Assembly: GCA_947561715.1 (NCBI GenBank)
Contig: OX387204.1
Span: 3,911,001-3,975,000 of the forward strand
Source: Ascidia mentula
Taxonomy: Eukaryota > Chordata > Ascidiacea > Phlebobranchia > Ascidiidae
Length of the DNA: 64,000 nucleotides
Direction: 5' to 3'
Positions 10,869-21,731 of this stretch are shown here, in pieces. Position numbers and translations under genes: made by a program. Numbering within the stretch: the first letter of the stretch is position 1; each line of letters starts with the position of its first letter. The notes below the pieces were generated by a model, which ran no database searches, had not been told where the DNA came from, and worked only from the letters and a program-made list of their open reading frames with translations.

Positions 10869-12701
10869 CTGAATAGAATAAGATGTGTTTTGACCGATAG
10901 GAAATTATATAAGTGAGTAATGAGTGGGCACCGAAAGATGCGAAAATAATTGCAAGAAAAATGTTATTTTCTGTATTTACTTTTTCCTTGTAGGCTGCAA
11001 CGATGTATAACAGTCATCAAGGGTTCCAACTAAGCCCCATTAATACTTGTAATACTGTAGAGATTAGGCGATTGCTATGCTACATTCAAGCTCGTGGCCT
11101 TTGTCAAGGGCAAGATATCGTTCCACTATAATGCTATTGCCTAAAGCTGTTGTGAATTCCCGAAAGTCTTTTATTGAAAGACTTCACTGTTGCACATTAG
11201 TTGTAAGAAGTGAAGGCCTTTTCAGGTGCGTACTGCCAAAATATGCTTAACTTCAACAGGGCTGATCCTAGAAAATGTACAGGCTGAGCAGAAATTTAAA
11301 TTAAAAAAAACTGTTGAGATGACGTATATCCCAATCACAGTAAATAACATCTTTTCATTGCAAAACTTGCAGCTTGGTATGTCATCTTTTCGCCGAGAAG
11401 TTTTATTCAACTTTTTCTGCTGCTTGCTGTTTTGAGCGCAAGCGTTCAACCTCAGAAAAAGATATAATCCGTATCTGTCTCAATTCGAAAATTCTTCAGC
11501 TTGTGTTCGTATGGTAGTTTTAATTACGCGTTGGTAGTGGAACAAATACGATATGTGACGTAACAAAACCATACACACTGTGACGTTGCAATCTCCACGT
11601 AAGACTTATTTTGAATTGGTTCTTAAACGAAAACGATATGCACTGAAAACAATTGAGATTGTCTATCTGTCTTACTTCGTTCCATGGATGTCCCAGAAGG
11701 CAGTTTTACGTGACTTGGTCAGAAATATTAAACAGTATTTCATTCCGTTACACGGGACGCAAGATATACGAAGACCGCTACGTCACAGATGTGAACAAAA
11801 AATACATTATGTAACACTGGGAGTTGCTACTGGTAACGCGAGAGATATGGCAACGCAAAAAAAAAACACAAGAGAGACTAGAATGTTAGTACGACGTAAA
11901 TGGAAAGCAGGGAACACAGTACAAAAGTAATAGGAATTCTTATTGCTTAGTTCCAAAACGAAAAATTCAAAACCGTAAGAGTATTCTCCAGTTCGATAGT
12001 TCTGAAAAAGCATTTTGGAAGAAAATGAGTCAAAACTTTTGAAGGACGTAAGTTATTTTGACAAAACGGTATCGGGTCCACATCGAATAATAGTGACCCT
12101 AAATGATTTCTATGTCAAAGATACATCGCGTGGTATTTCATTGCAGAACCTCTGCTGGCAAAGAAACGTTCTGAAGCGTTTAGACTCGATATGTTTTTGA
12201 TTTACGTAAACGTTCAAAGGGTCATAGGAGAACCAACAAACTTTGAAGGAGTGGCGAGAACACCCAACAGTAAACAATTTCACGGTGATGAGCGTGTGAA
12301 CACGCCGCACACAATCGGACCTAGTTGTCCGTATATTCATTCAGGCGTTTTATGTTCACGGGAGTAAGTTTTTACTGCGTTCTGGTACAGATTTTAACGA
12401 GCAGGTGCCACCGGGTGATGGTTGAATTGATTTCGACGGACCGCGTCCCAGTGCGGGGTTAAAACAAGGTCGAGTCTTTGCCCTTCATGGTGATGCGGAC
12501 GCCGCGACTGTTTGATTACGTCATATGCTCGACATGGAAAAGGGGGTAACACCTAGTACATATAGGGTTCGTTGCATTGTAGGCGGCGCGACTTATTACC
12601 ACTGCGCATGTAAAAAAAATAGATAGTGAAAAACGTGATCAGCGAAATGAACAACGAAAATGGTGTAAGAATGAAGGAAAAACAAGTAATGAGCAATGCC
12701 G
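10869..12701. other. non-coding part of block B copy 1, likely 3' flank of PH exon
   Basis: There is no exon I can support. A minus-strand AATAAA (plus-strand TTTATT near 11401) could end the PH transcript with a long 3' UTR. A plus-strand open frame at 11580-11930 is mostly kept in copy 2 but has no recognisable domain. Confidence 0.4.
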
Positions 12702-13507
12702 TTACGTACTGGGCACGTGAACGAAAAACTCCGAAAACGGCAGAGTGGAAAAATCGGGCGAAGTTCTTTCTGTTGGCTCATCATGGCCAGGACTCATTGC
12801 TTGACGCAGTTCAGGTCTATGTTTGTCCAACGCCACGTGGATGCCCAAGTGGGGTTGCGCGCGCATGTGATGCTGCTGTTGCCTAGCAGCCGCCGCTTTA
12901 GACGCCTGTACACGCGGAAAAGTTTTGCTGTTTGAGCGCGTGTGTCCGAGTTTGCAAGCGGCAATGTGGTCGGCGGTGCTTTTCACCGCAAACTGATCCT
13001 CCACCCAGGGAGCCGACCTCGATTCCACGGGGATTTCGCTCCCCTCCTCCGGTGTGATGGGCTGCAACCTGCCGGGCGTGCCGTTGTTAAGGAGTTGCAT
13101 CAACGCGCCAGTTGCGTCCGAAAAGCTCGCCGACTTGCGGTGTTTGGATTTCGTTTGCTGGCCTTCGCCGTTGTTAGACGCAGGAAAAAAGCGTCCGCCC
13201 TCGTTGGGACTCGCGTCCGGTGACGTATGAGAGGAGAACGAGGAAGTGGAAGAGGAGAACGAAGAACATGAGGAGCAAATACTGCGCATGTCCAGCTTCG
13301 CTTCGCGCAGACTCTCTGAAGACAGTTTCTTGACCCACGACTCGGCCTCCTTGACAGTGCTGGCAACGAAGCGAAACGTTAGTGAAGATGCGAAATCCGT
13401 GAGCTCAAAACTGCCTCCAGTGGTCTTCCGCAACTTCGCGCGGCTCACTGGGAGCACACAGCGGGGTTTAGGGGTCGCATTCGGGCTAGCTGGATTGTCA
13501 TCGGGTA
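12702..13507 (-). CDS. PH-domain protein, terminal exon, orphan copy
   Basis: The exon starts after a TTTTTCCACAG acceptor and runs 267 codons to a stop. It encodes the C-terminal half of a PH domain (SFELTDFASSLTFRFVA, then KEAESWVKKLSSE, the final amphipathic helix) and a Ser/Thr/Pro-rich, probably disordered tail (SICSSCSSFSSSTSSF, KHRKSASFSDATGA). The protein is identical to copy 2 at 20201-21006 despite about 11 base differences. The upstream microexon and its donor, present beside copy 2, are absent here: homology ends at that donor and CTTAC is replaced by CTTGA. So this copy has no visible 5' partner unless the intact gene splices across 7 kb to reach it. I do not recognise the protein beyond its PH domain. 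Confidence 0.65.
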
Positions 13508-14500
13508 CTGTGGAAAAACAACAAATTGTTAGGTGCTCGAACGGGTTCTTGTATTCGGGTATTTTCAATGTGAAACAGAGGCTTAAAAAGTTCGCGCAAT
13601 CTTGTGTAAAAACCGTCAAAAACCGAAACGCGAAGGTAATTTTGTAAAAAAGTTCTTGCAATACTAAAAAGCCATTTGAGTGATGAACTTGAACAACATA
13701 TGCCGAAAGCCCTAAGTTAATCCACACAACACATCATTGGCAAGTTATACCACTAATCTCAAAACTTGAAACACTTGTTCGGAAAACACGGGGAGTTTTT
13801 ATGTATCTGACATCACATTTCTCGTATGTTATGTTGTGTTTACGTGGCATCTGTATTTTTATTAACGTCGAGTAATGCGCCACGAACCCATTTCAACATA
13901 CGGCGAATAACGCGCTGTTTATTGTATGCACGGAAGACAGCTAAATATCAGCGGTCACCCTATTTCGTGACACTTCGAGCAACAAGCTGTCTTTTTCAAA
14001 TGAGTCACGGATCGGGCCGAACCCAAACGACCCTGTATGCATTTTCTATATAAGCCACACATATTGGGTAAAAGAATATATATATAATTCAGTCTTTGAA
14101 GAGAGCGATATTTCAGTCTATAACTCTATTCCATGATTTCTTTATAGACTCACAGACAGAGACTTTAGTACGCGTGGTTTGTAACGTTTTATTGTAATAC
14201 TTGTGCGACTTTTATTTATGCATTAAACTGACAGATTAACTTTGGTTTAGATAGTAGCCTTTTTATCAGGAGTCAGATATACGGCAGTGTTAGTATTTTG
14301 TGCAGACGTTTTGACGATGTTTTAAGAGATCACGCACGTTCAAATCAATGGCAAACAAAAATAAAAACATAATTTAGAATGTTAATCAAATTTAAATTGT
14401 TTAATAATGTAAATTTTGGTGAAATCAAAGAATGATACACCAGCTGGCATCAAAGCCTCAGAAATAATGCTTTACTCTTTGGCAATATTTTTCTACTTAC
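13508..14500. other. junction of copy 1 and copy 2, and left part of block A'
   Basis: Block B copy 1 ends at about 13767, 33 unique bases follow, and block A copy 2 begins at 13801. This head-to-tail junction is the one to test for misassembly. No exon is seen; the TATATAAG of block A recurs at 14047-14054. Confidence 0.7.
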
Positions 14501-14644
14501 TTCTTTTAAACACTTGTTGGCATGAAGCAGAAGCAAGAGCTGATGCTGAATCAGTTTTTGCTTTTCTGGATCAACCATACTAGATCCAGTGCTGTTGGGT
14601 ATTCTGTTCACTTGTTGACCTACCTGCTGAGCCTCTCCAGGTTG
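14501..14644 (-). CDS. p300/CBP TAZ1 N-terminal exon, copy 2 (open)
   Basis: A 144-base exon, 48 codons, phase 0 at both ends, between TTTCAATTTTAG and GTAAGTAG. It reads QPGEAQQVGQQVNRIP then VDPEKQKLIQHQLLLLLHA, the opening helix of TAZ1, with no stop. It ends after ANKCLKE, before the remaining Cys/His zinc ligands, which I could not find to the left. It lies 3' of the KIX exons on the same strand. It could serve as an upstream exon for the KIX exons of copy 1 about 12 kb further on, which would restore the normal TAZ1-then-KIX order, but that is speculation. Confidence 0.7.
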
Positions 14645-15285
14645 CTAAAATTGAAAAAAATATTTTATTGAAGAACCAGAGGTTTGTTGGCAAAAATTTT
14701 TTTTATATATCATAACACATAAAATGATTTGAATGGAATTTGTGTGCAAAAAAGCCAAAATATTGGAGAATGGTATATTTGTATTTGTGTTTTTCCAACG
14801 AGTTTCTTTTCGTTTTTCACGCCAAGCTCTTCTTGGTCTCTTTCAAGAACATTATTTATTTTAAAAAGCTGAAAAAAGCCTGATTCGGTTGCCATATAGG
14901 AACAAAGCATTTTTTTCTGCCACATAGTAAGGAATTTATTCTTTCTCTGATTGGCACTCTTTTGCAAAAGACTGACTTTTGTATTGTAAACAGTACACAA
15001 GCTTTCGCGAATTTCCCTCGCTTCGTCAGGTGTAAATGAACACAATGCGATACAAAAAAACAAGCGCAAGGCGGTCGAAGAAAAAAGGCACTGTAAACGA
15101 TAAGCTGCTGTTAGTTGGCGTCGTCATGTTGCTGCGTCGTTCCTGCGGCATCGTCGTGTTGATAATGGCTCAGGAATCCCCAATCTCTGTTGAGCTAGTA
15201 AGGAATTTATAAGTTTAAAATATAAGTAATGCATGTGCATGATCCATTGGGAAAAAGCTTCATGCCAAGTTATCTGCATAATACC
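14645..15285. other. gap between KIX and TAZ1 exons of block A copy 2
   Basis: No exon seen; matches 1118-1771 of copy 1 with small indels. Confidence 0.5.
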
Positions 15286-16223
15286 TCAAGAACTGCTGCT
15301 TTCTTGTCTTTTTTCCTCCAGCTCCTTCTGAATCTTGTAAATTTTCTCTGCAAGGAGGTGATAGTATTCCTCCTACAAAACAACGCTCATCAAATAAATC
15401 TCACAAACGCTCATGACACCAAACCAAGCAGGTTGATATTTAAACAAATGCCAGATAAAAACAATTCTGCAACTAACCCTTGAGCTTGCTTGTTCATACA
15501 TGATGCCCTCCACTTTGCGTGCAAAGCCAAGAAGCTTCACCATCCGTTGATCACTCATCGGTATTGTGTCTGGGCTCGGAAAAATGTTCTGAACCCTGAA
15601 AAATTAAATAATGTCAGTTGGAGTAAGCTGTAATGATCTGTATGTTCAATTTATCCCCAACACAATATTATTTATTAGTTCAGGTTTATTATAATACCAC
15701 ATACAATTTAGAACAGTTAAATTATATTATTTGTTTTTTACACTTACAGTTTTTGTACGAGATAATTTCTTAACTCATCCTTCACTTGACTGTGCCATTC
15801 CAGTGTGACACCTGGCTGGTTCATTGGTACATCAGTTCCACTACAGAAACATATAATTATAACTAATGCACAAGACAAGCGTTTGCAACCTAAAATACAT
15901 TCATAAACCAACAAACATACCCAGTAGCTGATACATTCATTGCATTTGTGTTTGGCATGGAATTGTCCATAGGCCCACCATCACCAATTGATCCTTGTGC
16001 AAGCAATATGTTGTTATCTATGACCAAAAATTGGTTATTTTTCTGTGAAAATTTATAAAATTACAGCTTTTGTACCCGATTGAGCTGGCTTTGGTTCCCA
16101 TGCACTGTTCAAACCCAACACCTCCTGAACCTGCTCATTGTGAAATGACATAGAGGTCTTCGGCATTTGAGCAGTAGGTATTTCGCCTGCACCTTCAGCC
16201 ATGGTCATTGTAGGATAAAGATC
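15286..16223 (-). CDS. p300/CBP-type KIX-domain mini-gene, copy 2 (intact)
   Basis: Five minus-strand exons, 16076-16223 (ATG at 16208 or 16202), 15921-16017, 15748-15840, 15478-15595 and 15286-15372, join in phase to a TGA. KIX helix 1 is EWHSQVKDELRNYLVQKL, the connector VQNIFPSPD, helix 2 MVKLLGFARKVEGIMYEQAS and helix 3 EEYYHLLAEKIYKIQKELEE, near-identical to vertebrate p300/CBP KIX. The frame stops four serines after the domain, where p300/CBP continue for over a thousand residues. The product, if made, would be about 150 residues: a linker plus a free KIX domain, which could bind activation domains without acetyltransferase activity. Alternatively these are exons of a longer gene broken by the duplication. 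Confidence 0.75.
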
Positions 16224-16863
16224 CTTAATTGCCGTGTACTTTTTTATATGCGTGCAATTCTCAAACCTTTTATTCCAATTTGCAGTTTCACAGCAAACAG
16301 ATAAATAAAACCAGAACAAACACGATTTAAAACTAAATGCCTACACGGCTCCACCTTATTCAAATAGAATGCAACTTATCACAGCCAAGAAGACCAGAGC
16401 CAGAGGGATGTTAGTTGACAAAAAAAAATCGCCAGTTCACAAAAGTTTGAACGCGCGTGACTCGGCCGCCTTACGAGGTAGCGACTTACTTTCTTCACAC
16501 AAAGATAGATCACAGGCTGAACTTTCCAACGAAAGAAAAATCAAAAAAAATTTGCATTAATATTCGAATATGAATATGATATGTTTGCTATGCCATAACT
16601 ATAAGTAAACATCGATTTCCGTTGAAATCCTTGAGGGTAGATATTCTTTGGCGTCCATACTATCTAAAAATATTAAACTTTTTCGCGAGCAAAACCAGGC
16701 GATTTTTTTGATTGATACAGCTGCGAAAAAAATTGTTTAAATGTTTTTTGAGGTTTGAACTGCTTGCTCATCCCTGTAATTTGATTCTAATCCAAAAGAA
16801 ACCAATTTTTGAGTAAATGCCTGTTGTATCTTGTAAAATGTGGCAAATTTACAAAATTATTCT
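16224..16863. other. left part of the unique core of copy 2
   Basis: The segment 16224-16392 finishes block A. Beyond it the sequence is AT-rich and unique to copy 2, with no supportable exon. Confidence 0.4.
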
Positions 16864-17909
16864 GCCAGAATGGGAAAATACTAAAACCCGGTCGGTTAAT
16901 TTAGCACCAACTCCTGGGGTGCATCACAATCCATACGTCACTGTCGTCCGACTGTTACATCACAAATGTGATTGCTGCGGTTTTATATTAAAAGGCTGTG
17001 TGTAGTGACACGGTTTAACTATGTAGTAAAGAAAATGAATTTTACCCAGTGCAGTATTATGATAAGCTGTTTTGTACAGCACCTGGGCCTTGGGCACCTC
17101 AGCCACCACAGCCCCCCCCAAAAGGCCCAAGTAAGTTTTAAAAATAGCTATTCTTTGAATACATTTAAACCATTATATTACATTTTCTTGCAGAATAATG
17201 AAGTAAAGCGGTTTGTTGTAAATAACTACATTGCAATGTTTATTATTATTGCAAGTTAATATCTTTTCTTTCTTCATTAACTTTCAAGCCAGATATAATT
17301 TTGTTTTTGTGCATATTAATGAAGCCAAAAAGCCCATATGATATGTAACTGAATTGTAACACTAGTGCCTACCTTCATTAACTTACAAGCCAAATTTCAG
17401 TTTTGTTATTGCAGACATAGAAAAGAAGACACTGGAAGTACATTCACAAAATGCATGTGTGACATTCACATTGTTGTTTTTATTCAGATATCACCAATAA
17501 AGAACCAACAGATTTATTTCTTGTTGTTTAAGCCTTCGCACAGCATAATGGCATATACACCTCACTCAATGACCAAGCGATTGCACTGGCTAGGGTTTTG
17601 CAACCTTCACACAGCAGAGTGGCATATACACCTCACTCGATGACCAAGCGATTGCACTGGCTACGGTTTTGGAACCTTTACACAATATAGTGGCATATGT
17701 TTTTTAAAGATGCTGATCAACAATTGAACAATACACATACAAAGAGTATTTTTCAAATGACGTGTCACTACACACAGCCTTTCAATATAAAACCGCAGCA
17801 ATCACATTTGTGATGTAACAGTCGGACGACAGTGACGTAGTGATTGTGACGCATCCCAGGAGTTGGTGCTAAATTAGCCGACCGGATTTTAGTATTTTCC
17901 GCCAGAATG
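16864..17909. mobile_element. 1.03-kb TIR element with 9-bp target duplication (Mutator-like)
   Basis: Terminal inverted repeats of about 140 bases run inward from 16873 and 17900. Both begin GGAAAATACTAAAA and share TTAATTTAGCACCAACTCCT or its one-base variant, CGTCACTGTCGTCCGACTGT and TTGCTGCGGTTTTATATT. The direct repeat GCCAGAATG flanks the element at 16864-16872 and 17901-17909. Long TIRs plus a 9-bp target duplication fit non-autonomous Mutator-like (MULE) elements. The interior has no transposase and includes a 71-base tandem repeat. The element lies only in copy 2. Confidence 0.8.
17530..17699 (+). repeat. 71-bp tandem repeat, about 2.4 units
   Basis: The units contain GTGGCATATACACCTCACTC and GACCAAGCGATTGCACTGGC, repeated at 71-base spacing inside the Mutator-like element. 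A similar GCCAAGCGATTGCATGAG occurs at about 62813 in a TBC1D19 intron, so the unit may belong to a wider family. Confidence 0.75.
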
Positions 17910-18245
17910 AGGGTGGTGGACATGAGCTTCGCGCCAGTTTCAAGTCTTAAGTCCATGGGGATTTCCCATGGGAGCTTGTGGTAAGGGCAACCCCACAGAA
18001 ATAATAAATTAGTGGTTAAATTTGTTCGAGGGAAGAGTTTACGTGGCGTGACGTATACGGTGTCATTGCTTAAATGTTTTTGAAATTTATAAACCATTAG
18101 CCTATACAAGCTTCTCTCGTTTATAGAAGCTTTTCCACATTGCTGCCGGCAAGATATGGTGTGGGAGACTGAAATACATTTTATTTTACTTTTAGAGACT
18201 CTGTCATTCACTATTATTTAAACCTGTACAAGAAGAAATATTCTG
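17910..18245. other. right part of the unique core of copy 2
   Basis: A minus-strand open frame runs through 17901-18211 (contains LLFLWGCPYHKLPWEIPMDL) and is entered by the Mutator-like element. No domain, start context or splice partner is recognised, so I do not call a gene. Confidence 0.3.
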
Positions 18246-21200
18246 AGGTGTTTTACGGTCATCATGAGATTCAGGTATCACCTTACTGTATAAGACGGAA
18301 AAAATGTATATTCTTTCTATAGCATCTGAAAGAATGACTGCTCGTGATTTCGAAATTAGTTGTTTGTTAGCTTACCTGTATAGAATAATGTGTTTTGACC
18401 GGTAGGAAATTATATAAGTGAGTAATGAGTGGGCACCGAAAGATGAGAAAATAATTGCAAGAAAAATGTTATTTTCTGTATTTACTTGTAGGCTGCAACG
18501 ATGTATAACAGTCATCAAAGGTTCCAACTAAGCCCCATTAATACTTGTAATACTGTAGAGATTAGGCGATTGCTATGCTACATTCAAGCTCGTGGCCTTT
18601 GTCAAGGGCAAGATATCGTTCCACTATAATGCTATTGCCTAAAGCTGTTCTGAATTCCCGAAAGTCTTTTATTGAAAGACTTCACTATTGCATATCAGTT
18701 GTAAGAAGTGAAGGCCTTTTCAGGTGCGTACGGCCAGAATGTGCTTAACTTCAACAGGGCTGATCCTAGAAAATGTACAGGCTGAGCAGAAATTTAAATT
18801 AAAAAAAACTGTTGAGATGACGTATATCCCAATCACAGTAAATAACATCTTTTCATTGCAAAACTTGCAGCTTAATTGGTATGTCATCTTTTCGCCGAGA
18901 AGTTTTATTCAACTTTTTCTGCTGCTTGCTGTTTTGAGCGCAAGCGTTCAACCTCAGAAAAAGATATAATCCGTATCTGTCTCAATTCGAAAATTCTTCA
19001 GCTTGTGTTCGTATGGTAGTTTTAATTACGCGTTGGTAGTGGAACAAATACGATATGTGACGTAACAAAACCATACACACTGTGACGTTGCAATCTCCAT
19101 GTAAGACTTATTTTGAATTGGTTCTTAAACGAAAACGATATGCACTGAAAACAATTGAGATTGTCTATCTGTCTTACTTCGTTCCATGGATGTCCCAGAA
19201 GGCAGTTTTACGTGACTTGGTCAGAAATGTTAAACAGTATTTCATTCCGTTACACGGGACGCAAGATATACAGCTACGTCACAGATGTGAACAAAAAATA
19301 CATTATGTAACACTGGGAGTTGCTACTGGTAACGCGAGAGATATGGCAACGCAAAAAAAAAACACAAGAGAGACTAGAATGTTAGTACGGCGTAAATGGA
19401 AAGCAGGGAACACAGTACAAAAGTAATAGGAATTCTTATTGCTTAGTTCCAGAACGAAAAATTCAAAACCGTAAGAGTATTCTCCAGTTCGATAGTTCTG
19501 AAAAAAGCATTTTGGAAGAAACTGAGTCAAAAGCTTTTGAAGGACGTACGTTCTTTTGACAAAACGGTATCGGGTCCACATCGAATAATAGTGACCCTAA
19601 ATGATTTCTATGTCTAAGATACATCGCGTGGTATTTCATTACAGAACCTCTGCTGGCAAAGAAACGTTCTGAAGCGTTTAGACTCGATATGTTTTTGATT
19701 TACGCAAACGTTCAAAGGGCCACGGGAGAACCAACAAACTTGCAAGGAGTGGCGAGGACACCCAACAGTAAACAATTTCACGGTGATGAGCGTGTGAACA
19801 CGCCGCACACAATTGGACCTAGTTGCCTGTATATTCATTCAGGCGTTTTATGTTCACGGGAGTAAGTTTTTACTGCGTTCTGGTACAGATTTTAACGAGC
19901 AGGTGCCACCGGGTGATGGTTGAATTGATTTCGACGGACCGCGTCCCAGTGCGGGGTTAAACCAAGGTCGAGTCTTTGCCCTTCATGGTGATGCGGACGC
20001 CGCGACTGTTTGATTACGTCATATGCTCGACATGGAAAAGGGGGTAACACCTAGTACATATAGGGTTCGTTGCATTGTAGGCGGCGCGACTTATTACCAC
20101 TGCGCATGTAAAAAAAATAGATAGTGAAAAACGTGATCAGCGAAATGAACAACGAAAATGGTGTAAGAATGAAGGGAAAAACAAGTAATGAGCAATGCCG
20201 TTACGTACTGGGCACGTGAACAAAAAACTCCGAAAACGGCAGAGTGGAAAAATCGGGCGAAGTTCTTTCTGTTGGCTCATCATGGCCAGGACTCATTGCT
20301 TGACGCAGTTCAGGTCTATGTTTGTCCAACGCCACGTGGATGCCCAAGTGGGGTTGCGCGCGCATGTGATGCTGCTGTTGCCTAGCAGCAGCCGCTTTAG
20401 ACGCCTGTACACGCGGAAAGGTTTTGCTGTTTGAGCGCGTGTGTCCAAGTTTGCAAGCGGCAATGTGGTCGGCGGTGCTTTTCACCGCAAACTGATCCTC
20501 CACCCAGGGAGCCGACCTCGATTCCACGGGGATTTCGCTCCCCTCCTCCGGTGTGATGGGCTGCAACCTGCCGGGCGTGCCGTTGTTAAGGAGTTGCATC
20601 AACGCGCCAGTTGCGTCCGAAAAGCTCGCCGACTTGCGGTGTTTGGATTTCGTTTGCTGGCCTTCGCCGTTGTTTGACGCAGGAAAAAAGCGTCCGCCCT
20701 CGTTGGGACTCGCGTCCGGTGACGTATGAGAGGAGAACGAGGAAGTGGAAGAGGAGAACGAAGAGCATGAGGAGCAAATACTGCGCATGTCCAGCTTCGC
20801 TTCGCGCAGACTCTCGGAGGACAGTTTCTTGACCCACGACTCGGCCTCCTTGACAGTGCTGGCAACGAAGCGAAACGTTAGTGAAGATGCGAAATCCGTG
20901 AGCTCAAAACTGCCTCCAGTGGTCTTCCGCAACTTAGCGCGGCTCACTGGGAGCACACAGCGGGGTTTGGGGGTCGCATTCGGGCTGGCTGGATTGTCAT
21001 CGGGTACTGTGGAAAAACAACAAATTGTTAGGTGCTCGAACGGGTTCTTGTATTCGGGTATTTTCAATGTGAAACAGAGGCTTAAAAAGTTCGCGCAAAC
21101 TTGTGTAAAAACTGTCCAAATCCGAAACGCGAAGGTAATTTTGTAAAAAAGTTCTTGCAATACTAAAAAGCCATTTGAGTAATGAACTTGCACAATATAT

Positions 21201-21279
21201 GCCGAAAGCCCTAAAGCTAATCCACACCCGCGGTAAACAACACATCATTGGTAAGTTATGCCACTAATCTCAAAACTTA
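18246..21279. repeat. duplicated block B, copy 2
   Basis: Direct repeat of 10738-13767. The left edge keeps only a few dozen bases of the hAT transposase reading frame; the right edge coincides with the donor of the PH-gene microexon. The part 18246-20200 is non-coding as far as I can see. Confidence 0.9.
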
Positions 21280-21731
21280 CGCCACCGTAAGCTGTCTGCA
21301 AGAAGATGAAAGGTTTACACAAAACGCTTGATATAGCAGGTATGCGGCTCACTGCACACTGCAGCATGACCGACAAATACAACACAACAAAAAGTGCAAG
21401 GATGCCGCAAATAGCAAATCACAAACGTATTTGTAAGCATGCGCAGTTATGCACCATAACAAAACTTTGCAGTTTGTATAAACACTTCTGTTTTATAGTT
21501 AACGCGCGGAATAGGCAACGACGTTTCAATGAAGTATATCATAAACAACGTCGTTGTTTTGCCATCAATTTATACACAGATTAACTTACCTATGTTTGCG
21601 ACGACAGCCTGGACTTGTTTGTTGCCCTTTTCAATCTTATGCCAAACGAGGAAGGGACTGGTTTCGTTCACGTACAACGTCACGTGACACTCCTTTGGTT
21701 TGCTGCGTTTGCGTTTCCACGGTTCGTAAAT
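20201..21731 (-). CDS. PH-domain protein, 3' exons (partial)
   Basis: Three minus-strand exons join in one frame: 21590-21731 (IYEPWKRKRSKPKECHVTLY, then NETSPFLVWHKIEKGNKQVQ), a 15-base microexon at 21281-21295 and the terminal exon 20201-21006. The join reads VVANI-DSLRWL-PDDNPAS. The exons form beta strands and the C-terminal helix of a PH domain (ESWVKKLSSE), then about 180 residues rich in Ser, Gln and charged residues, with poly-Ala/Gln-His (AAAARQQQHHM). PH domains bind phosphoinositides or proteins at membranes. The acceptor before 21731 (TTGTTCTTGCAG) shows that further 5' exons exist, but I found none up to 36 kb. The family is not recognised. Confidence 0.75.

Larger units (their letters stand above)
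10738..13767. repeat. duplicated block B, copy 1
   Basis: It is repeated in direct orientation at 18246-21279. The left edge falls inside the hAT transposase and the right edge at CTCAAAACTT. In the 806-base PH exon I count about 11 substitutions and no indels (near 1.4 percent); other parts have a few small indels. The block carries the PH-gene terminal exon and about 1.8 kb 3' of it. Confidence 0.9.
13801..16392. repeat. duplicated block A, copy 2
   Basis: Direct repeat of 272-2884, same order and orientation of the KIX and TAZ1 exons. The copy-2 exons match p300/CBP consensus better than copy 1. Confidence 0.9.

Noticed and set aside
11580-11930. Plus-strand 116-codon frame kept in both copies of block B, with an in-frame 6-base indel
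   Set aside because: The copies are only slightly diverged, so conservation of the frame is weak evidence. No family, and no Kozak or splice context recognised.
17952-17972. GGGGATTTCC NF-kappaB-like site within a CCATGGGGATTTCCCATGG palindrome
   Set aside because: A single 10-base match without a neighbouring gene or further sites is expected by chance.
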